A DNA stretch of 32,625 bases from Bacteroidota bacterium (GTDB taxonomy: Bacteria; Bacteroidota; Ignavibacteria; UBA10030), in contig JAOAFT010000024.1 in NCBI GenBank assembly GCA_026416125.1, positions 1-32,625 on the forward strand. Direction: 5' to 3'. The notes beneath the pieces are model-generated. The model worked only from the letters and a program-made list of their open reading frames with translations, made no database searches and was not told where the DNA came from. The position numbers and the translations under genes were made by a program. Positions 15,357 through 22,888 of the stretch are shown here, piece after piece (the first letter of the stretch is position 1; every line of letters starts with the position of its first letter).

Positions 15357-17096
15357 ATGAAAAGAATATTTTCTCTGTTATGTGTGGTCCTTGCAGTAAA
15401 TAGTATAGTGTATGCCGCACGTCCTCAGCGGGTGTTGGGGCCAGGAACAGGTTCTGCTCATTTCCGTGAGCCATATCATCAAGTGGGACATGTGACGTTG
15501 TATAAAGATACAACATATATCCTCACAGGATGGTACTTTGTTGATAGCTTATCGAGTATTACAATTCAAGCAGGTACACTCATTCTTGGTGATTCAGCGT
15601 CAGCTGGTACGTTGATTATTCGAAGAGGAGCTAAAATTTTTGCCTCCGGCACGCCAACGGAGCCAATTGTCTTCACAAGCTCAAAGCCGCCTGGGCAGCG
15701 TCGTCCGGGTGATTGGGGAGGGGTAATAATTCTTGGTAATGCCCCAACGAATAAACCAACAACACAACAAGTGGAAGGGGGATTTGGAACGATTCCAAAT
15801 TCTGATGCGATGTACGGCGGAAACGATCCTGCAGACTCCAGTGGAGTGTTTAGGTACGTACGTATTGAATTTGCTGGGAGTGTTTTTAGTCAGGATAACG
15901 AAAGCAATGGTTTAACTCTTGGTGGTGTGGGGAATAGAACACTTATTGAATATGTACAAGTTAGTTTTGGTAACGACGATGATTTTGAATTTTTTGGTGG
16001 TACTGTCAATGCGCGATACCTTGTGAGTTGGAGAAATCTTGATGATAATATTGATACCGATTTTGGATACTCAGGCAAAATTCAATTTGTGTATGTGAAA
16101 CGAGATCCAATGATTTTTGATGCCTCTGCTGCAGGTGCTTCAAATGGCTTCGAATCTGATAATGAGGGGAGAGCGCCATACACAGCGACGCCTCGGACAA
16201 ATGCACGTATTAGCAACGTAACCCTAATTGGTCCAGCATGGGATTCCACCGAAGCAAACAACTTGAACTCAAAGTGGGATAATACTGCATTGATTCGACG
16301 TGCTTCAGAGTTTAGTATTTATAATTCAATTTTAGTTGGGTGGAGAAAAGGGATCAACTTGCGCGATTCATTAACTCAACTAGCAGCATTAGAAGGTCGG
16401 TTGGAAATTCGAAATACGAGTTTAGCTGCACCTACCAGCGTGCTCCAAGTGAGTTCAAGTCCATCTGCTGGTCTTCCAACTGGATTTAATATTCGTAACT
16501 GGTTTTTAACACCAGAATTTGGTAACAAAGATACTTTGCCACGCACTGCGTGGGCAGTAGGATTAACGCAAAAAGCGTTTGCTCTCGATGGCACTAACGA
16601 TCCACGACCATTACCAGGTTCAGAAGCTGCAACAGCTGGTACCAATTATTCTAGTGGTCGCCTTGCGGGTGACTCGTGGTTCATTCGTGTATCCTATCGA
16701 GGTGCGTTCGATCCATCGTTACCAATGAGTTTACAGTGGACTGCTCGGTGGACAAATTTCGATCCACAAAATACTGATTATTCTGGTGGTGTAACAAGTG
16801 TTCAGTCTGAGGATGGCAACGCAGAGTTACCATTCGGGTATACGTTGTATCAAAATTACCCAAATCCATTTAACCCAGCAACGACTATAGGCTTTTATTT
16901 GCCTCAGCAAGAGCATGTAACTATTACAGTGTATAACGTCCTCGGGCAAAAAGTTTGTGTTCTTGCAAATGGAGTATACCCACAAGGTCAGCATTATGTT
17001 AACTTTGACGGTAGTGCTGTTGCCTCGGGCTTATACTTCTACACTCTTAAAACTTCCTCATTTACGCAAACAAAGAAAATGCTTCTTGCCAAATAG
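15357..17096 (+). CDS. Type IX secreted surface protein with C-terminal sorting domain
   Basis: 579 residues. A signal peptide (about 1-20, ending YAA) is followed by repeated short beta-strand segments with ITIQAGTLILGD, GTLIIRRGAKIFASG, GDWGGVIILGNAP and related runs. This suggests a right-handed beta-helix or adhesin-like fold of about 450 residues. D/N-rich turns (DNESNGLTLGG, NDDDFEFFGG, DDNIDTDFG) could bind calcium. The last 90 residues are a type A sorting domain (GYTLYQNYPNPFNPATT, then VYNVLGQKV and GLYFYTLKT) that sends the protein through the type IX machinery. AAAGGAG at 15344-15350 supports the start. It follows the TonB receptor and is closed by the terminator at 17130-17166. 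Its ligand is unknown. Confidence 0.88.
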   Translation: MKRIFSLLCVVLAVNSIVYAARPQRVLGPGTGSAHFREPYHQVGHVTLYKDTTYILTGWYFVDSLSSITIQAGTLILGDSASAGTLIIRRGAKIFASGTPTEPIVFTSSKPPGQRRPGDWGGVIILGNAPTNKPTTQQVEGGFGTIPNSDAMYGGNDPADSSGVFRYVRIEFAGSVFSQDNESNGLTLGGVGNRTLIEYVQVSFGNDDDFEFFGGTVNARYLVSWRNLDDNIDTDFGYSGKIQFVYVKRDPMIFDASAAGASNGFESDNEGRAPYTATPRTNARISNVTLIGPAWDSTEANNLNSKWDNTALIRRASEFSIYNSILVGWRKGINLRDSLTQLAALEGRLEIRNTSLAAPTSVLQVSSSPSAGLPTGFNIRNWFLTPEFGNKDTLPRTAWAVGLTQKAFALDGTNDPRPLPGSEAATAGTNYSSGRLAGDSWFIRVSYRGAFDPSLPMSLQWTARWTNFDPQNTDYSGGVTSVQSEDGNAELPFGYTLYQNYPNPFNPATTIGFYLPQQEHVTITVYNVLGQKVCVLANGVYPQGQHYVNFDGSAVASGLYFYTLKTSSFTQTKKMLLAK

Positions 17097-17129
17097 TTCC
17101 CAACCCTTCTCTTTCTACACACATGCCGG

Positions 17130-17166
17130 TGCGGCATTCGGTAACACGAGTGCCGCATTTTGTTTC
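17130..17166 (+). terminator. Strong intrinsic terminator after the receptor/type IX pair
   Basis: TGCGGCATTCG (17130-17140) pairs with CGAGTGCCGCA (17147-17157) as an 11-bp stem with one G-U pair and a six-base loop GTAACA, followed by TTTTGTTTCT. It lies 33 bases after the stop codon of the type IX protein. Confidence 0.85.
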
Positions 17167-17218
17167 TAAAAAGGGTAACCTTAGCATAACATTCCCTTAA
17201 AAGGAAAATCCGATATTT

Positions 17219-17239
17219 GTTGTGTGCTAGTTGTGTGCT
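17219..17239 (+). repeat. Tandem direct repeat with 11-base period upstream of the glycosyltransferase
   Basis: GTTGTGTGCT occurs at 17219-17228 and again at 17230-17239. The period is one helical turn, as in binding sites of some response regulators that bind DNA as tandem dimers. It sits 20 bases before the ATG at 17260, so a bound protein would block transcription or the leader. Which protein binds is unknown. Confidence 0.4.
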
Positions 17240-17259
17240 GATTAACGAAAGGAAGCATA

Positions 17260-18408
17260 ATGAATATTGCGTATTTTAATGCAAACCTAAAGATTGGTCA
17301 GGATGGAGTTTCAAGAGTTGTTCATACAATGATCGAGGGTGCTCTTGAAAGAAATCATTCCGTTATAGCCATAACGTCAACAGCACCAAAGAAAGAAGAG
17401 TGTCCTGTACCGGTATACGAGGTACCGTCGGTTGTTTTTCCACTACATAAAGCATATCGGTTGGCGATTCCCACGTACAGATCCTTTGCAAAGTATACTG
17501 GGCGTTTTAGACCAGATATTATTCATATAAATAGTCCGTGTACATTGGGTTTGGCAGCTCTCAAATATGCACTGCACTATCAAATTCCAGTTGTTGCGAC
17601 ATACCATACGCATTTTCCAACATATCCAAGATACTATGGACTATCTGGTTTTGAAGAGATGACATGGAAGATTATTCGTTCGTTCTACAATCAGATGGAT
17701 TGTACATTTGTACCTACATTACCTATCCTCAGTGAATTGAGAGACCATGCAATAGAGAAACTTGTATACTTACCTAACGGTGTAGATACAACAATTTTTT
17801 CACCGCACAGAAGAAGCGAACACTGGCGCCGTCAATTTGGTAGTAGGGATGTACCTATTGTGTTATTCGTAAGTCGTTTAGTTTGGGAAAAAAATTTGCG
17901 TGTACTTGCTGATGCATATCAAATTTTACGTGAACGTGATCTTTCGTTTGAAATGGTCGTAATTGGGGATGGACATGCTAGAAGTGAGTTTGAATCGATG
18001 ATGCCAGGTGCACACTTTTTAGGGTACCACGCAGGGCTTTCACTTGCAGAGAGTTACGCATCGTCCGATATTTTTGTTTTCCCATCAGTTACAGAAACAT
18101 TTGGTCTTGTTACTGTGGAAGCAATGGCATCTGGCCTTGTTCCAATAGCTGCAAAAGCTGGTGGAGCAGCAGAAATTATCGAAGATGGTATCTCTGGGTT
18201 ATTTGCTCAACCAAACAATGCCTATGACTTAGCAGCAAAGGTTGAATTTCTCATAACACACCCAGATGTTGTCCAAACAATGCGTCAACGGGCTTGGAAT
18301 CGGGCACAGGAGTATAGCTGGAAAAATATTCTCGACCGTCTCTTCAAGCTTTACGAGGTTGTTATTGAGGAACATCAAAGCATACTCAAGCAAAGAAAGG
18401 CAGCATAG
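17260..18408 (+). CDS. Glycosyltransferase family 4 (GT-B fold)
   Basis: 382 residues, two Rossmann-like halves. The N-terminal half starts MNIAYFNANLKIGQDGVSRVV, with the glycine/serine acceptor loop, and includes the histidine-rich TYHTHFPTYPRYYG (about 111-124). The C-terminal half has LPNGVDTTIF, FVSRLVWEKN, and the nucleotide-sugar E-x7-E motif ETFGLVTVE. This resembles the mannosyl-/glucosyl-lipid transferase branch (MgtA/PimB/SqdX style), where a sugar is moved from a nucleotide donor to a lipid or glycan; donor and acceptor are not determined. The ATG has AAAGGA upstream. A metallophosphoesterase starts two bases after its stop, so the two act together, perhaps in glycolipid or glycan synthesis. 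Confidence 0.88.
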   Translation: MNIAYFNANLKIGQDGVSRVVHTMIEGALERNHSVIAITSTAPKKEECPVPVYEVPSVVFPLHKAYRLAIPTYRSFAKYTGRFRPDIIHINSPCTLGLAALKYALHYQIPVVATYHTHFPTYPRYYGLSGFEEMTWKIIRSFYNQMDCTFVPTLPILSELRDHAIEKLVYLPNGVDTTIFSPHRRSEHWRRQFGSRDVPIVLFVSRLVWEKNLRVLADAYQILRERDLSFEMVVIGDGHARSEFESMMPGAHFLGYHAGLSLAESYASSDIFVFPSVTETFGLVTVEAMASGLVPIAAKAGGAAEIIEDGISGLFAQPNNAYDLAAKVEFLITHPDVVQTMRQRAWNRAQEYSWKNILDRLFKLYEVVIEEHQSILKQRKAA

Positions 18409-18409
18409 C

Positions 18410-19390
18410 ATGGGTAAAATTGTTAAAATTGCACATATTTCCGACACACACGTAAGTCGGCAATACTATAGAGAGCACATGAAGTCATTGAAAATGCTGT
18501 TACGTGAAATGTTACATGATGGGATCGATCATATCTTGGTTACTGGTGATATTGTGAGTACAGGTGAAGAAGATGATTACTACTTGGCACGTGAAATATT
18601 TCAGTCGTTTGGATTACTCAATGCTGAACGGATGACAGTAGTACCAGGGAATCACGATATTTTTGGGGGACCTCATCGAGCAATCGACATTTTAAGTTTT
18701 CCACAACACATCCGGTCTGTTGATTATGTACGGGGACTTGAACTATTTCAGCAATTTTTTGCAGAAACGTTCTATGGGTGTACACGCTTACACCCAACTC
18801 AGTTGTATCCATTCGTGAAAAAACTCGATGATGTACAAATTGTTGGCTTGAATTCTATTCCACCATGGTCCTTACGGTATAACCCACTTGGCTCAAATGG
18901 AATGTTAGACGCTGGGCAGTACGAAGCACTTGAACGACTTGCTGCTGCTCACGATCTTAAAAATTCTTACACAATAGTGCTACTTCACCACCACTTCAAT
19001 GACCTTGTAAAGCCAGATATCCAAGAATCGGGTAAGCTTTGGTTGAAAGTGGAATCGCGAACGATGCGCATGCGCAAGAGAAAGAAACTCCTTAAGCTAT
19101 TTCAGCAGCTTGGAGTACGATACGTTTTTCATGGTCATATTCATCGAAATGAGGTATACGAACGTAATAATATTCAGTTTGTTAATGGAGCTGGTGCGGT
19201 GTGCGATGATCCTGTTCGGTTTCTAAAATACAATGTCCTCGAGAGAAATGATGATTATTGGTCTTTGAAAATAAAACAGCTCCCAATACCATACTGTACC
19301 TCGCCGGCTCGTAAGAAGCTCTATCGCGTTAGTAAACCACTTACGGTACCTGCGTTTTCCATCCACAATTTAGAGTATCGGAGCCTATAA
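18410..19390 (+). CDS. Calcineurin-like metallophosphoesterase
   Basis: 326 residues from the ATG at 18410. The frame is open further upstream, but that part overlaps the glycosyltransferase and has no family similarity. All five metal-site blocks are present: HISDTH (9-14), GDIVSTGEED, GNHDI, LLHHHF and HGHIHR. The binuclear metal centre would hydrolyse a phosphomono- or diester; the substrate is unknown. No signal peptide is visible, so it acts in the cytoplasm or at the inner face of the membrane. Translation is probably coupled to the glycosyltransferase, whose TAG lies at 18406-18408. The stop codon directly abuts the stop codon of the convergent glycosidase. Confidence 0.9.
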   Translation: MGKIVKIAHISDTHVSRQYYREHMKSLKMLLREMLHDGIDHILVTGDIVSTGEEDDYYLAREIFQSFGLLNAERMTVVPGNHDIFGGPHRAIDILSFPQHIRSVDYVRGLELFQQFFAETFYGCTRLHPTQLYPFVKKLDDVQIVGLNSIPPWSLRYNPLGSNGMLDAGQYEALERLAAAHDLKNSYTIVLLHHHFNDLVKPDIQESGKLWLKVESRTMRMRKRKKLLKLFQQLGVRYVFHGHIHRNEVYERNNIQFVNGAGAVCDDPVRFLKYNVLERNDDYWSLKIKQLPIPYCTSPARKKLYRVSKPLTVPAFSIHNLEYRSL

Positions 19391-21805
19391 TCATACTCGT
19401 TCAAAAACGAGTACACCAGTTTCTTGCTTTACAGAACATATCGTTGTTGTTTGCTGTGGTGTGTACGCTAGAAGGATGCTTGGCGGTGAGGAGACTATCC
19501 GTGCAAGCGGAAATGGAAAGTAAATCTCAATGGTTGAAGGTTTCAGTGGTTCTTGAGCATCGAAGGTGAGCGCAAGAACGCCTTTTGTTTCGGAGTGATA
19601 CTCCAGTGTGAAAGATAAGGTACCAAACGTTGTAGGTAGCTTGTGACATGAGAGATTGTAACCCCAAGTAACCAAGGGGCCGGCGTGTTGAAAGAGTCGT
19701 AAAACGGTACCATCATCAGAAACCAGTGCTTCAAGAAAGAAGAGTACGATTTCTGCAGCTGCCCACCCGTGATTTCCATCACCCATAACACCTCCATTAG
19801 TTCTAGGGTGAAGTGCTTCAGGAAGCGAGTATGGTTGCTTGCAGTGGTTCAATATTGTTAATGCGATATCCCATGCTTTGTGTGTATTGTTCAGTACTAA
19901 GTACGCGTGTGCAAGTTGGAGCGTGAGGTAAGGGTTATAGCCGGAATGGATGAACGGGTGGTAAAATCCACGATCTGAGACATACCGACGAGTACACTCA
20001 TGTACAGTATTACTAAATTGTTCTGGTGCGAGATCATGTATTCGAAGTGGGTAGACGCCACAAATAGAACCTATAGCTCCTTCGTCAAACGGTCGAGTAG
20101 GTGAAGCAGGAATGAGTGAAGCACCAAGTCGTGTTGATACTTCTTGTATGGAAGTTTTCAAATCGTCAGTGAATGCATCGAGCTCTCGCGACCATTTTAG
20201 GTAATGTTCGTTCTTAGCAAGTGCTGATGCAAGGTGTATGGCTGATCGAATCCCAGCAAAAGACCAAAATGAATCCCAGTAGTATTGGTCAACAGTTCCA
20301 AGGTGTTCAGCGCTTATACTTGGTGGTAAAAGACCACGGTGATTTTTAAAAGGGAATTGATGTTCAGTTCGTTTCTTGAGTATCCAATCTACAGCTACTT
20401 CAACGTACTGGAAAAAGTTTTTTAACCATGCAGTTCGGTGGGTAAGTGTATAGTACTGTTTCAGGATCCATAGCACGGCTCCATTTGAATCCCATTCTCC
20501 ATCAGGGGCTTTAAAAAAACCATTTGTTTGAAGATAAGCAGGAAAAGCATCGAGCGTTTGTTGAACGCGTTGAAAGTACCCAAGCCGGTTGAGTGCATGG
20601 AGCATTGGTACTGCATCCCGGAACCAGAATTGATGATACAGGTAGGGACCAGGTGATATAAAGTCATCATCATGGAGTTGTAAGAGAAACAGAACATTCG
20701 CATCGAAAATGTTTTGGAAGTCCTTCGTACCAAACGTTATTGATGCACCCTTCAATCGCTCACGAGCCCATCGTTTTTGATGTGTTTGATGGTGTGTGGT
20801 AAACGAGACTTTCCATGTTGATCGTGGTGTGTCGTGTATCGGTGCTTCTGGTGAATCGAGTGCCACACTCCAATGAATACTTGTTTCTGAGTAAGGCTCT
20901 ATTGAAATACGGAAAATGCAGAGAGCGTGACTTAAGCCACTCTCACATCGAATAGAAGAAGGAGTACTGTGTAATTCTTCAAGATATTGATCAAGTCTCT
21001 GTTGTGAGTGCATTGTTTTTAACGTTACAGCGAGATCTCCAGCAGTCGAATTCGAAAGAAGCACAGTGGTCGGTTCCTCGTTGAATACAACACCAATTCT
21101 GTGATCGACGTAGAGAGTACGTGGAGGATTCCAAGTTAGTGAAGAAATTGGTGCCACACCTTCAGGATTAAATGGTCGTATTGCAATGATGACGTACCCG
21201 GATGTATTATTGGGGGTTGAATTTCTAACACTTGCTGATTCGAATACTACATCAACACCTTTTGATGTAGTGTCCACAAATGCGCGCCGAGTAAGTATAT
21301 GGTTCCCATATCGAAATGTTGTTGTGATAAGCGGTGCTGTAGTATCGTACTCCTGTGACATTGGTTCAATAAATGAGGGGAAGAAACAGCCATCCTCATT
21401 GATGAGATAGACATCAATTGACCATTCGCGAGGGAGTGGTGTCATAACACCGCGTGGATCGACAATGGCTTCGTGTTGACCGTGAGGACTCCCAAGCATC
21501 GTCCAATTTCGGTGGGTAATATTTATCATGAGTGGGTTCTGTGAACGCGGTATGAAGGAATTATCTGTTGGATCGAGTTGTTTATGAACCCAGTATGGGT
21601 ATATCCATTCACGCTTCATTTGGAAAATAGCGAAGTTCAACAAGCCACGGGTGATCATAGGGGCACTGAGGTGGAATAACTCTTCTGGAAAACCGCGGCC
21701 ACCAACGTCTGCAAGTGACCCAACGATATGCAAGTGTTTGATTGCTCTCGCTGGTACACCGAATTGCCGTAACAGTTGTTCAAAGAAAAAAGATGATACT
21801 TTCAT
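19391..21805 (-). CDS. Large six-hairpin (alpha/alpha-toroid) glycosidase-like protein
   Basis: 804 residues without a signal peptide. An N-terminal beta-sandwich-rich half (about 1-340) precedes an (alpha/alpha)6-type half (about 355-700) and a short beta tail. Conserved-looking blocks are HQFWFRDAVPM (391-401), DGEWDSNGAVLWIL (435-448), YYWDSFWSFAG (508-518) and PEALHPRTNGG with GDGNHGWAAAE (662-685). This layout is that of glycogen-debranching / GH15-like / GH63-like enzymes; likely acids are D397, E437 or E663. The actual substrate is unknown; an alpha-glucan or a cytosolic glycan is a guess. It follows the TPR gene, from which it is 94 bases away, and appears to have its own promoter with an overlapping palindrome. 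There is no clear ribosome binding site. Confidence 0.7.
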   Translation of the reverse strand: MKVSSFFFEQLLRQFGVPARAIKHLHIVGSLADVGGRGFPEELFHLSAPMITRGLLNFAIFQMKREWIYPYWVHKQLDPTDNSFIPRSQNPLMINITHRNWTMLGSPHGQHEAIVDPRGVMTPLPREWSIDVYLINEDGCFFPSFIEPMSQEYDTTAPLITTTFRYGNHILTRRAFVDTTSKGVDVVFESASVRNSTPNNTSGYVIIAIRPFNPEGVAPISSLTWNPPRTLYVDHRIGVVFNEEPTTVLLSNSTAGDLAVTLKTMHSQQRLDQYLEELHSTPSSIRCESGLSHALCIFRISIEPYSETSIHWSVALDSPEAPIHDTPRSTWKVSFTTHHQTHQKRWARERLKGASITFGTKDFQNIFDANVLFLLQLHDDDFISPGPYLYHQFWFRDAVPMLHALNRLGYFQRVQQTLDAFPAYLQTNGFFKAPDGEWDSNGAVLWILKQYYTLTHRTAWLKNFFQYVEVAVDWILKKRTEHQFPFKNHRGLLPPSISAEHLGTVDQYYWDSFWSFAGIRSAIHLASALAKNEHYLKWSRELDAFTDDLKTSIQEVSTRLGASLIPASPTRPFDEGAIGSICGVYPLRIHDLAPEQFSNTVHECTRRYVSDRGFYHPFIHSGYNPYLTLQLAHAYLVLNNTHKAWDIALTILNHCKQPYSLPEALHPRTNGGVMGDGNHGWAAAEIVLFFLEALVSDDGTVLRLFQHAGPLVTWGYNLSCHKLPTTFGTLSFTLEYHSETKGVLALTFDAQEPLKPSTIEIYFPFPLARIVSSPPSILLAYTPQQTTTICSVKQETGVLVFERV

Positions 21806-21834
21806 TGTGTCGAATTTAGCGTGATGTTCAACGT

Positions 21835-21873
21835 TTTACAAGAAGGTATGCAGGTGTTAACAATAAATTAACA
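21835..21873 (-). promoter_or_regulatory. Promoter with overlapping palindromic operator for the glycosidase gene
   Basis: On the minus strand TTGTTA (21858-21863) and TGTAAA (21835-21840) are 17 bases apart. The -35 is overlapped by TGTTAA (21855-21860) / TTAACA (21868-21873), an inverted repeat with a 7-base spacer, total 19 bases. This is the size and symmetry of a dimeric repressor site such as LacI or GntR families use. No such regulator is encoded nearby. Confidence 0.4.
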
Positions 21874-21899
21874 GACGCGATGTATTTGGGGTTTGGCTT

Positions 21900-22631
21900 T
21901 TATGCGGTTACTTCCTGCTCATCAAGTTCACGTTTCAATGTTCGGAGCACTTCGTTGTTCTGATCGTACGATAACCCTTCTAATATGTACTTTTTGCAAG
22001 TTTCGATATCACCTTGCGCACGATAGTACTCCGCAAACTCGATACAAGCAAGAATTTTATCATGGACTGTTACTGTGGATGTGGGGAAATCTGCAAGTTG
22101 TGGGAGTGGACTTATATGCACAGGGTCATCGTATTCTGGTGTTTTGGTTTGATTTTTAGTGATGTGCTGTGTGAGTATCCGTTTGAGTTGGAGAGCTTCA
22201 GTGTTTGAGGGATTAAGGAGTAATGCACGGGTTACTTCTTGGTAGGCTTCTTCATAGTTATGAGCGTGAAAGTGTTGCCTTGCATGTCGTAACCATTCAT
22301 TCGATTTTTCTTCCAGTGCACGTTGTCTGAGGGTTTCATTCATGTGTGTAATTCGGTTTGTTACCGATAGTTTGAGAACACGTGCGATTGCCATTTTGCA
22401 TAACTGCTGAAGTGCTGTGATTATTTTCTTTTGAGTATGGTTTGTGCTTGTTGTAGTGGTTTCTAGAATAATGGTTTCCAAACGGTGTTTCAATACTTTC
22501 CCATAGAAATTCGTTGGTTCATGTTGAAGGAGTTCCTCTACTTCAAGGAGTGCTTTTTCAAAATTTTGATGATAAAGCAAAAGATCGATTTTTTCATACC
22601 GTGGTATGAGTAAGACATTTGCATTTTTCAT
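21900..22631 (-). CDS. TPR-repeat protein
   Basis: 243 residues from the ATG at 22629-22631, chosen because GGAGG (22639-22643 on the opposite strand) lies seven bases upstream. A longer frame to 22727 has no binding site and would cover the promoter. At least three TPR-like helix pairs can be seen: LLYHQNFEKALLEVEELLQHEPTN, HFHAHNYEEAYQEVTRALLLNPSNTEAL and EYYRAQGDIETCKKYILEGL, each about 34 residues and ending in the usual proline or N-rich turn. It lacks a signal peptide and membrane segments, so it is probably a cytoplasmic scaffold for protein contacts. The partner is unknown. It may be co-transcribed with the glycosidase. Confidence 0.75.
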   Translation of the reverse strand: MKNANVLLIPRYEKIDLLLYHQNFEKALLEVEELLQHEPTNFYGKVLKHRLETIILETTTTSTNHTQKKIITALQQLCKMAIARVLKLSVTNRITHMNETLRQRALEEKSNEWLRHARQHFHAHNYEEAYQEVTRALLLNPSNTEALQLKRILTQHITKNQTKTPEYDDPVHISPLPQLADFPTSTVTVHDKILACIEFAEYYRAQGDIETCKKYILEGLSYDQNNEVLRTLKRELDEQEVTA

Positions 22632-22709
22632 ATTGATACCTCCTAGCCAAATAGAGTCGATGATTGTACTTAAATGGACTCCGGTACGTCTACTTCGATA
22701 CCGTTGTCC

Positions 22710-22740
22710 CAAAGATACATTGAACAATATGTATACTCAA
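22710..22740 (-). promoter_or_regulatory. Sigma-70-like promoter of the TPR gene
   Basis: On the minus strand TTGAGT (22735-22740) and TATCTT (22712-22717) are exactly 17 bases apart, and the -10 continues as TG to give TATCTTTG, a match to TAnnTTTG. The leader before the ATG would be about 75 bases. Confidence 0.5.
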
Positions 22741-22888
22741 GAACGTATATGTTATACTTTTGTTACCATTGTGTAGCTTGTTGTCAGGAGTAAAAATTTC
22801 ACTGTAATTTTACGGTATTTTTACACACACAGAGAGAATGTTCATCATATTTATACAAACACGAAGTGGCGAATAATAAAGGAGTTCT

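Noticed and set aside
15311-17096. SusD-like lipoprotein after the TonB receptor
   Set aside because: The protein has no lipobox cysteine after its signal peptide and ends in a type IX sorting domain, so it is not SusD.
18266-18409. Longer start for the metallophosphoesterase
   Set aside because: The extra 48 residues overlap the glycosyltransferase coding end and have no family resemblance; the catalytic HISDTH block begins nine residues after the ATG at 18410.
22632-22727. Longer start for the TPR protein
   Set aside because: It covers the TTGAGT-17-TATCTTTG promoter region's leader, and only the ATG at 22629-22631 has a well-placed GGAGG.
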